A stretch of DNA of 64,000 bases from Methylobacterium sp. W2 (GCF_020662345.1 NZ_VMOA01000030.1:1-64000), one strand, 5' to 3'. Positions 1-9,186 are shown, counted from the first letter of the stretch. Notes: a model not told the origin generated them from the sequence alone. Numbers and translations are program-made.

Positions 1-1606
1 CCCCCACCCCGGAGGCGACCCGCTTCACCGAGCCCGCGCGGACATCGCCGACGGCGTAGAGACCCGGAACCACCGTGGCGTAGGGCGACAGGGCAGGCGT
101 CCCGTCGCTCCGCAGGCCGGTCGGCACGAACCCCTTCGGATCGAGGCCGAGGCAGTCGGCGAGCCATCCGGTATTCGGCACGGCGCCGATCATGACGAAG
201 ACGTTGCCGATCGCCTGCGTTTCGCTGACCCCGCTCGCCCGGTCGGTCCAGGTCACCGATGTCAGGGTGTCGTCGCCCAGCAGCGCCGTGATCTCGGTCT
301 GTGTATGCAGGGTGATGCGCGGCGACGACGCGATCCGCTGCACGAGGTAGTCGGACATCGTCGCGGCGAGGCCGGTGGCCCGCACGAGGAGGTGGACATG
401 CGCCACCGTGCGGGACAGGAACATCGCCGCCTGGCCGGCCGAGTTGCCGCCCCCCACCACGATCACCCCCTCGCCGGCGCAGAGCTGCGCTTCCATGGCG
501 GTGGCGGCGTAATGGATGCCCTGCCCCTCGAAATGCGCGTAGCGCGGCAGGTCGAGGCGACGATAGCGGGCGCCGGTGGCGGCGATCACGGCGCGCGCCG
601 GGACGGCGGTGCCATCCTCGAGGATCACCCGGAACGGCGACCCGCCGCAATCGAGCCCCGTCGCCATGCGGGAGATCGCGAGCCGCGCCCCGAACTTCTG
701 GGCCTGGACCTGCGCGCGGCCGGCCAGGGCCTGGCCGGAGATCCCTGTCGGAAAGCCGAGATAGTTCTCGATCTTCGAGGAGGTGCCGGCCTGGCCGCCG
801 GGCGCGAGCCCTTCGATGACGATGGTGTCGAGCCCCTCCGAGGCGGCATAGACGGCGGCCGCCAGGCCCGCCGGTCCGGCGCCGATCACCACCACGTCGT
901 AGACGCGGCCGGGGTCGATCGCCTCCGTGAGACCAAGGGCGTCCGCCAGCGCCGCGTTGGTGGGATTGCGCATCACCGCCGCGCCCGGTGCGATCACCAC
1001 CGGCAGGTCGGCCTCGGTCAGGCCGAACCCGTCGAGGGCGTGGCGGGACGCGGGGTCGCTCGCGGTGTCGAGGATGCGGTGCGGGTAGGCGTTGCGGACG
1101 AGGAAGCGCTCCAGGCGCAGGGTCTCCCGCTGATGGCCGGGTCCGATCAGGACGACGCCGCCCCGCCCGTGGCGGATCAGGCCGACCCGGCGCAGGATGA
1201 AGGCCCGCATGATGACCTCGCCGATATCGGGCTCGGCGGTGACCAGGCGGCGAAAGGCGACGCGGTCGATCCGCACCACCCGCGTCTCCACGACGGTGCG
1301 GCCCGAGACCAGGATCTCCCGGTCGTTGAACAGGTCGAGCTCGCCCGTGAACTGCCCCTCGGTGTGGACGACGAAAACCCTGGCGGCCCCGTCATGGTCG
1401 GTCTCGAACATCTCGATCCGGCCGGCGAGGACGAGGAAGAAATCCACCCGCCGCTGGCCTCTGGCGAAGATGAGGGTGCCCGCCGGCAGGGTCTCCGCCC
1501 TGCCGTAGCCGGCCACGCGGCGCTCCATCTCCGCGCCGAGGCGGGGAAAGGTCTGCGCCGCCCGGTCGTCGCCGTCGGAGTCCACCGGGAGGAGGGTGTC
1601 GGTCAT
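1..1606 (-). CDS. cNMP-binding / thioredoxin reductase-like FAD oxidoreductase (C-terminus cut off)
   Basis: The gene starts at an ATG at 1604-1606 and runs off the left edge after about 535 codons. Residues about 20-140 form a cyclic-nucleotide-binding-type domain. Residues about 148-230 form a linker that may be a vestigial glutaredoxin-like fold. From residue 236 there is a thioredoxin-reductase-like pyridine nucleotide-disulfide oxidoreductase with the FAD motif GAGPAG (242-247), the NAD(P) motif VGGGNSAGQ (about 384-392) and a terminal VGDVRAG FAD motif. The redox-active CxxC of true thioredoxin reductases should fall near residues 366-372, where the sequence reads HYAATAM, so the disulfide is absent. 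The family is known as cNMP-fused FAD oxidoreductases; substrate unknown. It is divergent from the kinase genes to its right. Perhaps 15-25 C-terminal residues are missing. Confidence 0.88.
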   Translation of the reverse strand, partial: MTDTLLPVDSDGDDRAAQTFPRLGAEMERRVAGYGRAETLPAGTLIFARGQRRVDFFLVLAGRIEMFETDHDGAARVFVVHTEGQFTGELDLFNDREILVSGRTVVETRVVRIDRVAFRRLVTAEPDIGEVIMRAFILRRVGLIRHGRGGVVLIGPGHQRETLRLERFLVRNAYPHRILDTASDPASRHALDGFGLTEADLPVVIAPGAAVMRNPTNAALADALGLTEAIDPGRVYDVVVIGAGPAGLAAAVYAASEGLDTIVIEGLAPGGQAGTSSKIENYLGFPTGISGQALAGRAQVQAQKFGARLAISRMATGLDCGGSPFRVILEDGTAVPARAVIAATGARYRRLDLPRYAHFEGQGIHYAATAMEAQLCAGEGVIVVGGGNSAGQAAMFLSRTVAHVHLLVRATGLAATMSDYLVQRIASSPRITLHTQTEITALLGDDTLTSVTWTDRASGVSETQAIGNVFVMIGAVPNTGWLADCLGLDPKGFVPTGLRSDGTPALSPYATVVPGLYAVGDVRAGSVKRVASGVG

Positions 1607-2044
1607 CTCGGATCACTCCGTCTCGTCGAATGCGACGTGCCACCCCTGCCCCGGATGGCGTCCCGTCCCGCAACCACCACTGTCACTGCTAAGGATAGGA
1701 TAGCGCCTGGCTTGTCCGATCACGCGATGTTTTGCACGGTCCGGCGCCAATTCCCGGCCGGTGCTCGATCGGGGTGACGCGCTCGAGAAGAGCGATGCTC
1801 CTCCGGTGGACGCGGATCGTTCAAATCATGGATCGTCCGTGCAAGACGGGCGGTCCGGCCTATGATGTTCCATGGCGACCGGAGCGGCTGTGCAGCCCGG
1901 TCCCGTCATCATCCCCGCGAACGCCGCGCCCCCACGCCAATAAACGACAGTATAGTTCACAGGCATCCGGCCACGCTTCATGGTTCGCTCGAACGGCCGA
2001 GGCATTCATCCGCCGACCAGGCCGCCGGAAATGGGGAGATGGCG
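1607..2044. other. Divergent intergenic region, 438 bp
   Basis: This stretch lies between the flavoprotein start (leftward) and the first kinase (rightward), so it should hold both promoters. The only structure I see is a distant inverted pair, TTGCACGGTC at 1732-1741 and GTCCGTGCAA at 1835-1844 (9 of 10 positions complementary). No convincing coding frame: open frames here are shadows of neighbouring genes. Confidence 0.35.
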
Positions 2045-2845
2045 ATGCGTCAGGCCGTTCATGCACAGGGTCCGGCGGGACGGGCGGAGGCCGGCATGAG
2101 CGCCGAGACCGCCTGCGCCGCCATGTCCCGTCTCCTCGCCGTCGCAGGGCACGACCTGAAGCAGCCGCTCCAGGTCGCGGTGATGGCGATCGAACGCGCG
2201 CTGCAGCGCAGCTCCGACCCGGAGGTCGCCGCCCGCCTCGGCATCGCCACGGGCGCCCTTCACCGGCTCGGCCACGACCTCGACGACCTCGCGCGCTCCT
2301 CGCAGCTCCGCGACGGCCCGGTGATTCATCGCGAGGCCGTCTGCCTGCGCCGCGTATTCCAACAGCTGCAGGCGGAGTGGAGCGGCCATGCCCGCGCCTG
2401 CGGGATCACGCTACGCTTCCGGCCATCGGCGAGGAGGGTCGAGACCGATCCAACCATGCTCATGGCGATCCTGCGCAACCTCATCGGCAACGCGATCAAG
2501 TATTCCCGCCGCGACGGGACCGTCCTGATCGGATGTCGCCGGCGCGGGCGGAACCTGGAGATCGCGGTCCACGACCGGGGGGACGGCATCCCGGCCTCGC
2601 GGTTCGCGACCCTCTTCGATGCTTTCGATCGCGGCGGGCGCGCGCACACCCAGCCGGGCCTCGGTCTCGGTCTGGCGATCGTGCGCCAGACGGCGCAGGC
2701 CCTGGATCACAGGATCACGGTCCGGTCGGTGGAGGGCGTCGGCTCCCGGTTCTCCGTCACGGTGCCGTGTGCCGACTGGCCGGACGACGGGGTGCCTCGG
2801 CGCCGTGTCGAGGCCAGGGAGGGACGATGGACGCGCCTGTCGTAG
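2045..2845 (+). CDS. Sensor histidine kinase lacking a sensor domain
   Basis: The protein is a short histidine kinase (about 266 residues) made of dimerisation and ATPase regions only. The H-box is GHDLKQPLQ, a variant typical of soluble alphaproteobacterial kinases; an N-box (LRNLIGNAIKYS), a G1 box (DRGDGIP) and a G2 box (GLGLGLAIVRQ) follow in order. There is no transmembrane helix or PAS domain, so it must get its signal from a partner. Start choice is uncertain. ATG 2045 has GGGGAG six bases upstream; ATG 2096 has GGAGG five bases upstream and is equally good; upstream in-frame starts are less likely. The 3' end overlaps the next kinase by 19 bp, which suggests translational coupling and joint function with the FixJ-type regulator downstream. 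Confidence 0.83.
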   Translation: MRQAVHAQGPAGRAEAGMSAETACAAMSRLLAVAGHDLKQPLQVAVMAIERALQRSSDPEVAARLGIATGALHRLGHDLDDLARSSQLRDGPVIHREAVCLRRVFQQLQAEWSGHARACGITLRFRPSARRVETDPTMLMAILRNLIGNAIKYSRRDGTVLIGCRRRGRNLEIAVHDRGDGIPASRFATLFDAFDRGGRAHTQPGLGLGLAIVRQTAQALDHRITVRSVEGVGSRFSVTVPCADWPDDGVPRRRVEAREGRWTRLS

Positions 2846-4770
2846 CGGCCCCCTCGCCTCTCCGTTCCGGGATCGTCCCGGACACCCGCCGGACGGGCCG
2901 GCTCCTGGGTGGCCTCGCCCTCGGCCTCGCCCTGGCGATCTTCCTCGTCGACGGGTTCACGCCCCTCGAAGGCGCGGTCGCCGTGCTCTACGTGGTCGTC
3001 GTGCTCATCGCCGCGCGGGCGTTCCGGCGGAACGGGGTGATCCTGACCGCTGCCGGCTGCCTGTTCCTCACGGCCGTGGCCTATTTCCTGTCGCATCGCT
3101 TCTTCGACAGCGATTCGGCGCTGCTGCGCGCCCTGGTCAGCCTCGCCGCCATCGCGATCAGCGCGCTCCTGGTGCTGCGCAACCAAGCGGCGGCCCGCAT
3201 CCTCGCAGAGCAGGCCGAACTGCTCGAACTCACCCACGATCCGATCTTCGTGCGTACGCCCACCGACACGGTGACGTTCTGGAACCGCGCCGCGGAGGAT
3301 CTCTACGGCTGGCGCCGGGACGAGGTCCGGGGGCGCAACGTGCACGTCCTCCTGCGCACGGCCTTCCCCGATGGCGAGGCGGCGATCCGGGCCGCGCTGA
3401 TGCGGAACGGGCGGTGGGAGGGCGAACTCGTCCAGACGGTGCGGTCGGGCGCCAGGGTCGTCGTCGAGAGCCGCTGGTCGCTCCAGCGCGACGCCGGCGG
3501 CCAGCCCCTCGCAGTCCTCGAGACGAACACCGACATCACCGAGCGCAAGCGCGCCCATGCCGCCCTGGCGGAGAGCGAGCGGCGCTACCGCACCATCTTC
3601 GACACGGCGCGCGTCGCGATCCTGCAGCAGGATTGGCGCGGGGTGAAAGCGGTCCTCGACGCGGTCCCGCGCCATGCGGCCACGACCCTTCGTGCCCATC
3701 TCCACGCCCATCCGGAGGTCGTCCGCGATCTCCGCCGCAGCGTCACCATCGTCGACGCCAATGCCGAATTGCGGCGGCTGATCGGCGCCGATGCGGGCGC
3801 TTCGCCGCCACAATCCCTCGACGCGTTCCTGTTCGAGGACGAGCCGACCTTCATCGAGTCCCTGCTGGCGCTCGCGCGGGGGGAGACCTTCTTCGAGGGC
3901 GAGACCACGATCCGCTCGCTCTCGGGCGATCCGGTGCCGATCCTCTTCGGCATCACCTTCCCGTCTCACGCGGACGGGTTCGAGGGCGTGCTGGTCTTTG
4001 CCGTCGACATCACCGAGCGCAAGCAGGCGCAGGAGGCGCTGCTGGCGGTCCAGGCCGAGCTCGCCCACACCGCGCGGGTGACGACGCTCGGCGAACTCAC
4101 CGCCTCCATCGCCCATGAGGTGAACCAGCCCCTCGCGGCCATCGTCACCAATGGCGAGGCGGCCCTTCGCTGGCTGAAGCGGACCCCGCCGGACCTCGGC
4201 GAGGTCTCGGCCGCGGTGACCCGGGTGGTGGCGAGCGGCACCCGGGCGGGTGAGATCGTGTCGCGGATCCGGACCTTTCTCGCCAAGACGCCGCCCCCGC
4301 GCGACTGGCTCGACCTGCGGGAGATGATCGGCGAATCCGTGCTCCTGGTGGAGCGCGAGATGGTCCGCGGCGGCGTGCGCCTGATTCGCGACGTCGCCTC
4401 CGACGTGACCCTGGTCCACGGCGACCGGGTGCAGCTGCAGCAGGTGCTCATCAACCTGATGGTGAATGCGATCCAGGCCATGGCGACGGTCACGGATCGG
4501 CCCCGCCTTCTCACCGTCCGCGTCGCGCCGGACGGGGCGGAGCATGTCCGCCTCACCGTCGCCGATAGCGGCGGGGGGATCGCGGCGGAGGCGGTCGAGC
4601 GGGTCTTCCAGCCGTTCTTCACCACCAAGGCGGACGGGATGGGCATGGGGCTGGCGATCTGCCGCTCGATCGTCGAGGCGCATGGCGGGCGCCTCTGGAT
4701 CAGCGGTCATGACGATCCGGGCGCCGCCTTCCACTTCACCATACCGACGACGGCCGAGAGGGCACCATGA
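2827..4770 (+). CDS. Membrane-bound PAS-PAS sensor histidine kinase (FixL/NtrB type)
   Basis: This is a 647-residue kinase. Residues about 20-120 hold four hydrophobic segments (a MASE-like membrane region), then a first PAS domain with PAC motif (about 130-240, ending TDITERK) and a second PAS-like domain (about 250-400, also ending DITERK). The H-box around His430 reads AHEVNQPLAAI, the proline-containing version of FixL/DctB/NtrB-type kinases. N-box LMVNAIQAM and G boxes DSGGGI and GMGMGLAI follow. The ATG lies inside the preceding kinase gene. Its stop overlaps the next gene start by ATGA, so kinase and FixJ-type regulator are almost certainly a cognate pair. The first PAS lacks an obvious heme-binding context, so the signal is unknown. 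Confidence 0.9.
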   Translation: MDAPVVAAPSPLRSGIVPDTRRTGRLLGGLALGLALAIFLVDGFTPLEGAVAVLYVVVVLIAARAFRRNGVILTAAGCLFLTAVAYFLSHRFFDSDSALLRALVSLAAIAISALLVLRNQAAARILAEQAELLELTHDPIFVRTPTDTVTFWNRAAEDLYGWRRDEVRGRNVHVLLRTAFPDGEAAIRAALMRNGRWEGELVQTVRSGARVVVESRWSLQRDAGGQPLAVLETNTDITERKRAHAALAESERRYRTIFDTARVAILQQDWRGVKAVLDAVPRHAATTLRAHLHAHPEVVRDLRRSVTIVDANAELRRLIGADAGASPPQSLDAFLFEDEPTFIESLLALARGETFFEGETTIRSLSGDPVPILFGITFPSHADGFEGVLVFAVDITERKQAQEALLAVQAELAHTARVTTLGELTASIAHEVNQPLAAIVTNGEAALRWLKRTPPDLGEVSAAVTRVVASGTRAGEIVSRIRTFLAKTPPPRDWLDLREMIGESVLLVEREMVRGGVRLIRDVASDVTLVHGDRVQLQQVLINLMVNAIQAMATVTDRPRLLTVRVAPDGAEHVRLTVADSGGGIAAEAVERVFQPFFTTKADGMGMGLAICRSIVEAHGGRLWISGHDDPGAAFHFTIPTTAERAP

Positions 4771-5438
4771 TCCGAGGCAATGCGGCGGGGCCGGCACGCG
4801 CATCGGCCGCGAGGCAGACCGTCTTCGTCGTGGACGACGACCCGGATATCCGGGAGGCCCTGTCCGGCCTGCTCCGCTCCATCGATCTCGCCTGCGCCGC
4901 TTTCGCGTCGGTGACGGAGTTTCTGGCCGCGCCGCGCCCCCTGGGCGCCGGCTGCCTCGTGGTCGACGTCCGCCTGCCGGGGGTGAGCGGCCTCGAGTTC
5001 CAGGGCCAGCTCAGCGCCCTCGGAATCGACCTGCCGATGATCCTGATGACAGGGCACGGCGATATTCCGATGACGGTGAGGGCGATGAAGGCCGGGGCGG
5101 TCGATTTCCTCGCCAAGCCGTTCCGCGAGCAGGACCTCCTCGATGCCATCGGCACCGCCCTGGCGCGCGACGCGATTCAGCGTAGCGCGCATGCGGCCCT
5201 CGACGATCTCAGGGCCGATTACGAGACCCTCACCGCGCGGGAGCGCGAGGTGATGGCGCAGGTCACCGCCGGCCTGATGAACAAGCAGGTCGCCGGCAAT
5301 CTCGGGCTCAGCGAGATCACGGTGAAGATCCACCGGGGCCACGTCATGCGCAAGATGAAGGCGCGCTCCCTGGCCGATCTCGTTCGCAGCGCCGAGGCCC
5401 TCGGCATCTCGCATGCCGGCGGCGCGCCGTCGCGGTGA
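4767..5438 (+). CDS. FixJ/LuxR-type two-component response regulator
   Basis: This 223-residue protein has a receiver domain (about 18-135) with acidic pocket DDD (23-25), phospho-acceptor Asp67 in VDVRLPG, and Lys in the LAKPF loop. A C-terminal LuxR/FixJ helix-turn-helix (about 155-215) carries LTAREREVMAQV and NKQVAGNLGLSEITVKIHRGHVMRKM. The layout matches FixJ, TodT and StyR regulators that pair with PAS kinases. It overlaps the upstream kinase by four bases, consistent with an operon. Target genes are not identifiable from the window. Confidence 0.93.
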   Translation: MIRGNAAGPARASAARQTVFVVDDDPDIREALSGLLRSIDLACAAFASVTEFLAAPRPLGAGCLVVDVRLPGVSGLEFQGQLSALGIDLPMILMTGHGDIPMTVRAMKAGAVDFLAKPFREQDLLDAIGTALARDAIQRSAHAALDDLRADYETLTAREREVMAQVTAGLMNKQVAGNLGLSEITVKIHRGHVMRKMKARSLADLVRSAEALGISHAGGAPSR

Positions 5439-5540
5439 CCGATCCGCCGGCCTTCGCCGAAAGGGGGAGGCCGGCAAACCTCCGTATGATTTCAACCCGC
5501 GGTGCGAGGGACCATATCTCGGCTTGGGCCAACGCTCCCT

Positions 5541-5590
5541 GGTCCAAGAATTCCCGGTCCAAGAATTCCCGGTCCAAGAATTCCCGGTCC
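5541..5590. repeat. Three tandem 15-bp repeats containing GAATTC
   Basis: The unit GGTCCAAGAATTCCC occurs three times without interruption (5541-5555, 5556-5570, 5571-5585) and a fourth begins (GGTCC, 5586-5590). It sits 36 bp upstream of the single-domain receiver gene and is noticeably less GC-rich than its surroundings. It could be a slippage product or a set of regulator sites spaced about 1.5 helical turns apart. Function is unknown. Confidence 0.85.
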
Positions 5591-5625
5591 GACGGACCGG
5601 AAGGTGAACCCCGTAGGTCAATCGA

Positions 5626-6018
5626 ATGCCAGCACTGCCTGTGATCGCGATCGTCGACGACGACGAGGACGTGCGCGTGGCGACCGGAAGCCTCGTCCGC
5701 TCCCTCGGCTACACGGCCCGTATCTACGCCTCGGCTCGGGATTTCCTGGAGACCTGTCCGGTGGACGCGCCCGACTGCGTCATCACCGACGTGCAGATGC
5801 CCGGCATGACCGGCGTGGAGATGCACCAGGGCTTGCTCGCCCTGGGATCGCGGGTGCCGGTGATCTTCGTGACGGCATTCCCCACCGAGGCCCTGCGCAA
5901 CACCGTCCTGGCGGCGGGCGCCAGCGACTTTCTGGGCAAGCCCTGCGACGGCGCGACGATTATCCGCTCCCTGGAGCACGCTCTGACGGGCGGGTCGGCG
6001 AGGGACGCGACCGCGTGA
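5626..6018 (+). CDS. Single-domain response regulator (receiver only)
   Basis: This 130-residue protein is a bare receiver domain: acidic residues DDDED (11-15), phospho-acceptor Asp55 in ITDVQMPGM, Thr in VTAF, and Lys in the LGKPCDG loop. It has no output domain, so it probably acts as a phosphate sink or relay for the kinases at 2-4.8 kb. It is most like the receiver half of FixJ-type regulators. The Shine-Dalgarno is weak (AAGGTGA about 20 bases upstream). It lies 187 bp after the FixJ-type gene; the 15-bp repeats fill part of that gap. Confidence 0.88.
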   Translation: MPALPVIAIVDDDEDVRVATGSLVRSLGYTARIYASARDFLETCPVDAPDCVITDVQMPGMTGVEMHQGLLALGSRVPVIFVTAFPTEALRNTVLAAGASDFLGKPCDGATIIRSLEHALTGGSARDATA

Positions 6019-6040
6019 CCGCCGTCGCGAAAGAGCCCGC

Positions 6041-6877
6041 TCAGCCCTTCACGAAGGCCAGGAGGTCGGGGTTGATGACGTCGTGGTGGGTGGTGAGCAT
6101 CCCGTGCGGAAAGCCCGGATAGGTCTTGAGCGTGCCATTGGCCAAAAGCGTGACCGATTTCAGCGCGGCATCCGCGATCGGGACGATCTGGTCGTCCTCG
6201 CCGTGCAGGACCAGGGTCGGCACGGTGATGGCTTTGAGGTCGTCGGTCTGGTCGGTTTCGGAGAACGCTTTGATACCGTCGTAATGGGCCTTCGTGCTGC
6301 CCATCATGCCCTGGCGCCACCAATTCCGGATCACGCCCTGCTGCACGGTCGCGCCGTCGCGGTTGAAGCCGTAGAAGGGGCCGCTCGCCACATCGAGGAA
6401 GAACTGCGCGCGGTTCGCGGCGGTGGCCGCGCGGAACCCGTCGAACACCGTGATCGGCAGACCCTCGGGATTGGCCTCCGTCTTGAGCATCAGCGGCGGC
6501 ACCGCCGAGACCAGCACGGCCTTGGCCACGCGGCCGGCCGGCTCTCCGTGCCTCGCCACGTAGCGGGCGACCTCGCCGCCGCCGGTGGAATGACCGATAT
6601 GCACGGCGTCGCGCAAGTCCAGCGCCTCGCTCACCGCGAAGGCGTCGGCGGCGTAGTGATCCATGTCGTGGCCGCCATCGACCTGGGCCGAGCGGCCATG
6701 GCCGCGCCGGTCATGCGCCACGACCCGGTAGCCGTGATGCAGGAAGAACAGCATCTGCGTGTCCCAATCGTCCGACGAGAGCGGCCAGCCGTGGTGGAAC
6801 ACGATCGGCTGGGCGCTCTTGGGACCCCAATCCTTGAAGAAGATCTCGACGCCGTCCTGGGTGGTGACGAAGGGCAT
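6041..6877 (-). CDS. Alpha/beta hydrolase (non-heme chloroperoxidase/esterase type)
   Basis: This 278-residue single-domain alpha/beta hydrolase resembles cofactor-free haloperoxidases and aryl esterases. The oxyanion HGW motif is near residue 30. The nucleophile elbow GHSTGGG carries the catalytic Ser near residue 96, the acid is in HGEDDQIVP (about residue 229) and the His is in FPHGM (about residue 258). There is no signal peptide, so it is likely cytoplasmic. It is transcribed away from the LysR gene to its right, a common regulator/target layout. Physiological substrate unknown; the chloroperoxidase name reflects family history rather than proven halogenation. Confidence 0.9.
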   Translation of the reverse strand: MPFVTTQDGVEIFFKDWGPKSAQPIVFHHGWPLSSDDWDTQMLFFLHHGYRVVAHDRRGHGRSAQVDGGHDMDHYAADAFAVSEALDLRDAVHIGHSTGGGEVARYVARHGEPAGRVAKAVLVSAVPPLMLKTEANPEGLPITVFDGFRAATAANRAQFFLDVASGPFYGFNRDGATVQQGVIRNWWRQGMMGSTKAHYDGIKAFSETDQTDDLKAITVPTLVLHGEDDQIVPIADAALKSVTLLANGTLKTYPGFPHGMLTTHHDVINPDLLAFVKG

Positions 6878-7233
6878 GGGAGGATGTCCGATTCGGGAGG
6901 GAGCTGGTCCGAGCTTAGGAAGCCCGGCGCCGCGCCGGCTTGACGATTCGCGTCACCGCTTGGACGAATGCGCCATTGCCGCTGCCGCCGGTCGGACGTC
7001 CCGGCCCGGCACAGACCGGATACCGGAACGATGCCGCCCTGATCGGCCCCGGCGCGGGGCGGCTTTGCGGGAGGGGCCGCTTCCATTCGATCGGCTTCTG
7101 GATGCGATCGGAACTCTACGATGTTCGTTTCTCCGGAATGCGGTCATTGTCGTCGTGAGGCCGCTCGCCTCGGGCGCGGGCCCGCGGGATGGCGAGGGGA
7201 CCGGCGCGAACCAGACTGGACATCGACGGAACG
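6878..7233. promoter_or_regulatory. Divergent control region between hydrolase and LysR gene
   Basis: This 356-bp region separates two divergent genes. Near the LysR side is a short dyad GAAC-N8-GTTC at 7111-7126, a possible regulator site. No protein-coding frame with convincing family character was seen. Promoter hexamers cannot be assigned with confidence. Confidence 0.3.
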
Positions 7234-8112
7234 ATGCGCTCTCCCGATCTCGAACTCGACCTGCTGAGGGCCTTCGTCGCCGTGGCCGAGACCGGCAGCT
7301 TCACGGCCGCCGCCGACGTGGTGCACCGCTCGCAATCGGCCGTGAGCCAGAAGGTCCTCCGGCTCGAGGAGATCCTGGGACGGCGCGTCTTCGACAGGAC
7401 GAGCCGCACGCTCGGCCTCACCCTCGACGGCGAGCGGCTGCTCGTGGCGGCGCGCCAGATGCTCGAGCTCAACGATCGGCTCATGCGCACGTGGCGCGAT
7501 CCGCCCGCCAGCGGCACCCTGCGCCTCGGGGTCGCCGAGGATTTCATTCCCGGCCAGCTGCCCAAGCTCCTCGCCCGGTTCGGGCGCCTCTATCCGGACG
7601 TGCATATCGACCTGATGACGGGGCTCAGCTGCAACCTGCTGGCGGCCTACAACGCGGATCAGCTGGACGCGGTCATCGCCAAGCGCAGCGGCGCGCAGGC
7701 CAGGGGGCGCGTGATCTGGCGCGAGCCGCTGGTCTGGCTGGCCTCCGTCGACTACAGGCTCGACTTCGACAAGCCGGCCCGCCTGGTGATGCTGTCGCCG
7801 CCTTGCACCTACCGCGAGTCGATGATCGCCGCCCTCGATTCCGTGCGCCGGGACTGGATCGCCGCCTGCACGGCGAGCAGCCTCATGGGGGTGCAGGCCG
7901 CCGTCGCGGGCGGCCTCGGGGTGACGTTGCTGGGGCGTTCCTTCATGCAGGAGGGCATGCAGATCCTGCGCGCGCCGGACCTGTGGCCGGCCCTGCCGAT
8001 GACCGACGTCACCGTGCTGGGGGAGGACCGCGCGCCGGACCTCGTCGCCCCGCTGATCACCTTCCTGACCCAGAGCTTGGCCAGCCACGACGCGCTCACC
8101 CTCGCGGCCTGA
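7234..8112 (+). CDS. LysR-family transcriptional regulator
   Basis: This 292-residue protein begins with the classic LysR winged helix-turn-helix: FVAVAETGSFTAAADVVHRS, then QSAVSQKVLRLEEILGRRVFDR (residues about 10-60). A substrate-binding effector domain fills the rest. ATG 7234 is chosen because it puts the helix-turn-helix at the usual distance from the N-terminus; an in-frame ATG at 7189 would add 15 residues with no family support. It is divergent from the alpha/beta hydrolase and convergent with the quinone oxidoreductase. Effector unknown. Confidence 0.9.
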   Translation: MRSPDLELDLLRAFVAVAETGSFTAAADVVHRSQSAVSQKVLRLEEILGRRVFDRTSRTLGLTLDGERLLVAARQMLELNDRLMRTWRDPPASGTLRLGVAEDFIPGQLPKLLARFGRLYPDVHIDLMTGLSCNLLAAYNADQLDAVIAKRSGAQARGRVIWREPLVWLASVDYRLDFDKPARLVMLSPPCTYRESMIAALDSVRRDWIAACTASSLMGVQAAVAGGLGVTLLGRSFMQEGMQILRAPDLWPALPMTDVTVLGEDRAPDLVAPLITFLTQSLASHDALTLAA

Positions 8113-8144
8113 CCCGGCTTTCGCGGCCTCTCATGCCCGGCCTC

Positions 8145-9161
8145 TCACGCCCAGCCCTCCAGGACGATCTTGCCCTTGGCCCGGCCGCTCTCGATCAGGG
8201 CATGGGCGCGCCTCAGGTTGGCGGCCGAGATCGGGCCGAAGCTTTCGGCGACAGTGGTCTTCAGCGTGCCCGCATCCACGAGGCGCGAGACCTCGCCGAG
8301 GAGACGACCCTGCGCGGCCATGTCGGCGGTCTCGAACATCGAGCGCGTGAACATGAATTCCCAATGCGTCGACACGCTCTTGCGCTTGAACGGCATCACA
8401 TCGAGGACCGCCGGGTCGTCGATGAGGGCGAAGCGGCCCTGTGGGGCGATCAATTCGGCGATCTCCGCCACGTGCTGGTCGGTGTTGGTGGTCGAGAAGA
8501 CGAAGGCCGGCGCCCCGAGCCCGAGCGCGGTGAACTCGGCGCCGAGCGGCCTTGTATGGTCGATCACGTGGTGAGCGCCGAGGTCGCGGCTCCAGGCGGC
8601 GGTCTCGGGACGGGAGGCGGTGGTGACCACGGTGAGGTCGGTGAGCCGCCGGGCGAGCTGCGTCGCGATGGATCCGACGCCTCCCGCCCCGCCGACGATC
8701 AGCACGGCGTTGCCGGCCCCTGGAACGGGCGTCGTCACGTTGAGCCGGTCGAACAGGGCTTCCCAGGCGGTGATCGCGGTGAGCGGCAGGGCCGCGGCTT
8801 CGGCGAAGGAGAGCGTGGCCGGCTTGGCGCCGACGATCCGTTCGTCGACGCAATGCAACTCGGCGTTCGTGCCCTGTCTCCCGAGGGCTCCGGCATAGAA
8901 CACGGCGTCGCCAGGTTTGAACAAGCCGGCCTCCGCACCCACCGCCTCGACGATTCCGGCGGCGTCGTAGCCGAGCACGTGCGGCTGTCCGTCGGCGGGC
9001 ACGGCCCGGGCGCGGACCTTGGTATCGACCGGGTTGACCGAGACCGCCCTCACCCGGACGAGGAGATCGCGCGGACCCGGTATCGGGGCGGGGAGATCGA
9101 GGTCGAGGAGGGCCTTGTCGTCCTCGATGGGCAGAGAGGTGTAGAAACCGACGGCTTTCAT
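8145..9161 (-). CDS. Zinc-independent quinone oxidoreductase (MDR superfamily)
   Basis: This 338-residue medium-chain dehydrogenase/reductase has a GroES-like N-terminal half (SVNPVDTKVRAR, LGYDAAGIVEAVG) and a Rossmann domain with the NADPH motif VGGAGGVGS near residue 155. The zinc-binding cysteines of alcohol dehydrogenases are absent, so it fits the quinone oxidoreductase/zeta-crystallin group (YhdH- or Qor-like). Its stop is 32 bp from the convergent LysR stop. The following gene on the same strand begins upstream of it at 10215, with only 25 bp between the two, so they may be co-transcribed. Confidence 0.9.
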   Translation of the reverse strand: MKAVGFYTSLPIEDDKALLDLDLPAPIPGPRDLLVRVRAVSVNPVDTKVRARAVPADGQPHVLGYDAAGIVEAVGAEAGLFKPGDAVFYAGALGRQGTNAELHCVDERIVGAKPATLSFAEAAALPLTAITAWEALFDRLNVTTPVPGAGNAVLIVGGAGGVGSIATQLARRLTDLTVVTTASRPETAAWSRDLGAHHVIDHTRPLGAEFTALGLGAPAFVFSTTNTDQHVAEIAELIAPQGRFALIDDPAVLDVMPFKRKSVSTHWEFMFTRSMFETADMAAQGRLLGEVSRLVDAGTLKTTVAESFGPISAANLRRAHALIESGRAKGKIVLEGWA

Positions 9162-9186
9162 CCGGGTGGTCCTCGTGTGCGGAAGG

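Noticed and set aside
305..1777. A 490-codon plus-strand frame at the left edge
   Set aside because: It is antisense to the cNMP/TrxR-like flavoprotein, whose motifs read cleanly on the minus strand.
1732..2826. N-terminal extension of the PAS kinase frame to a start at 1732
   Set aside because: The extra 365 residues overlap the first kinase in another frame and are Arg/Pro-rich; the kinase starts normally at 2827.
2707..4803. A 698-codon antisense frame over the PAS kinase
   Set aside because: Opposite strand encodes a complete histidine kinase with all boxes; the antisense product is Arg/Gly/Asp-rich without family features.
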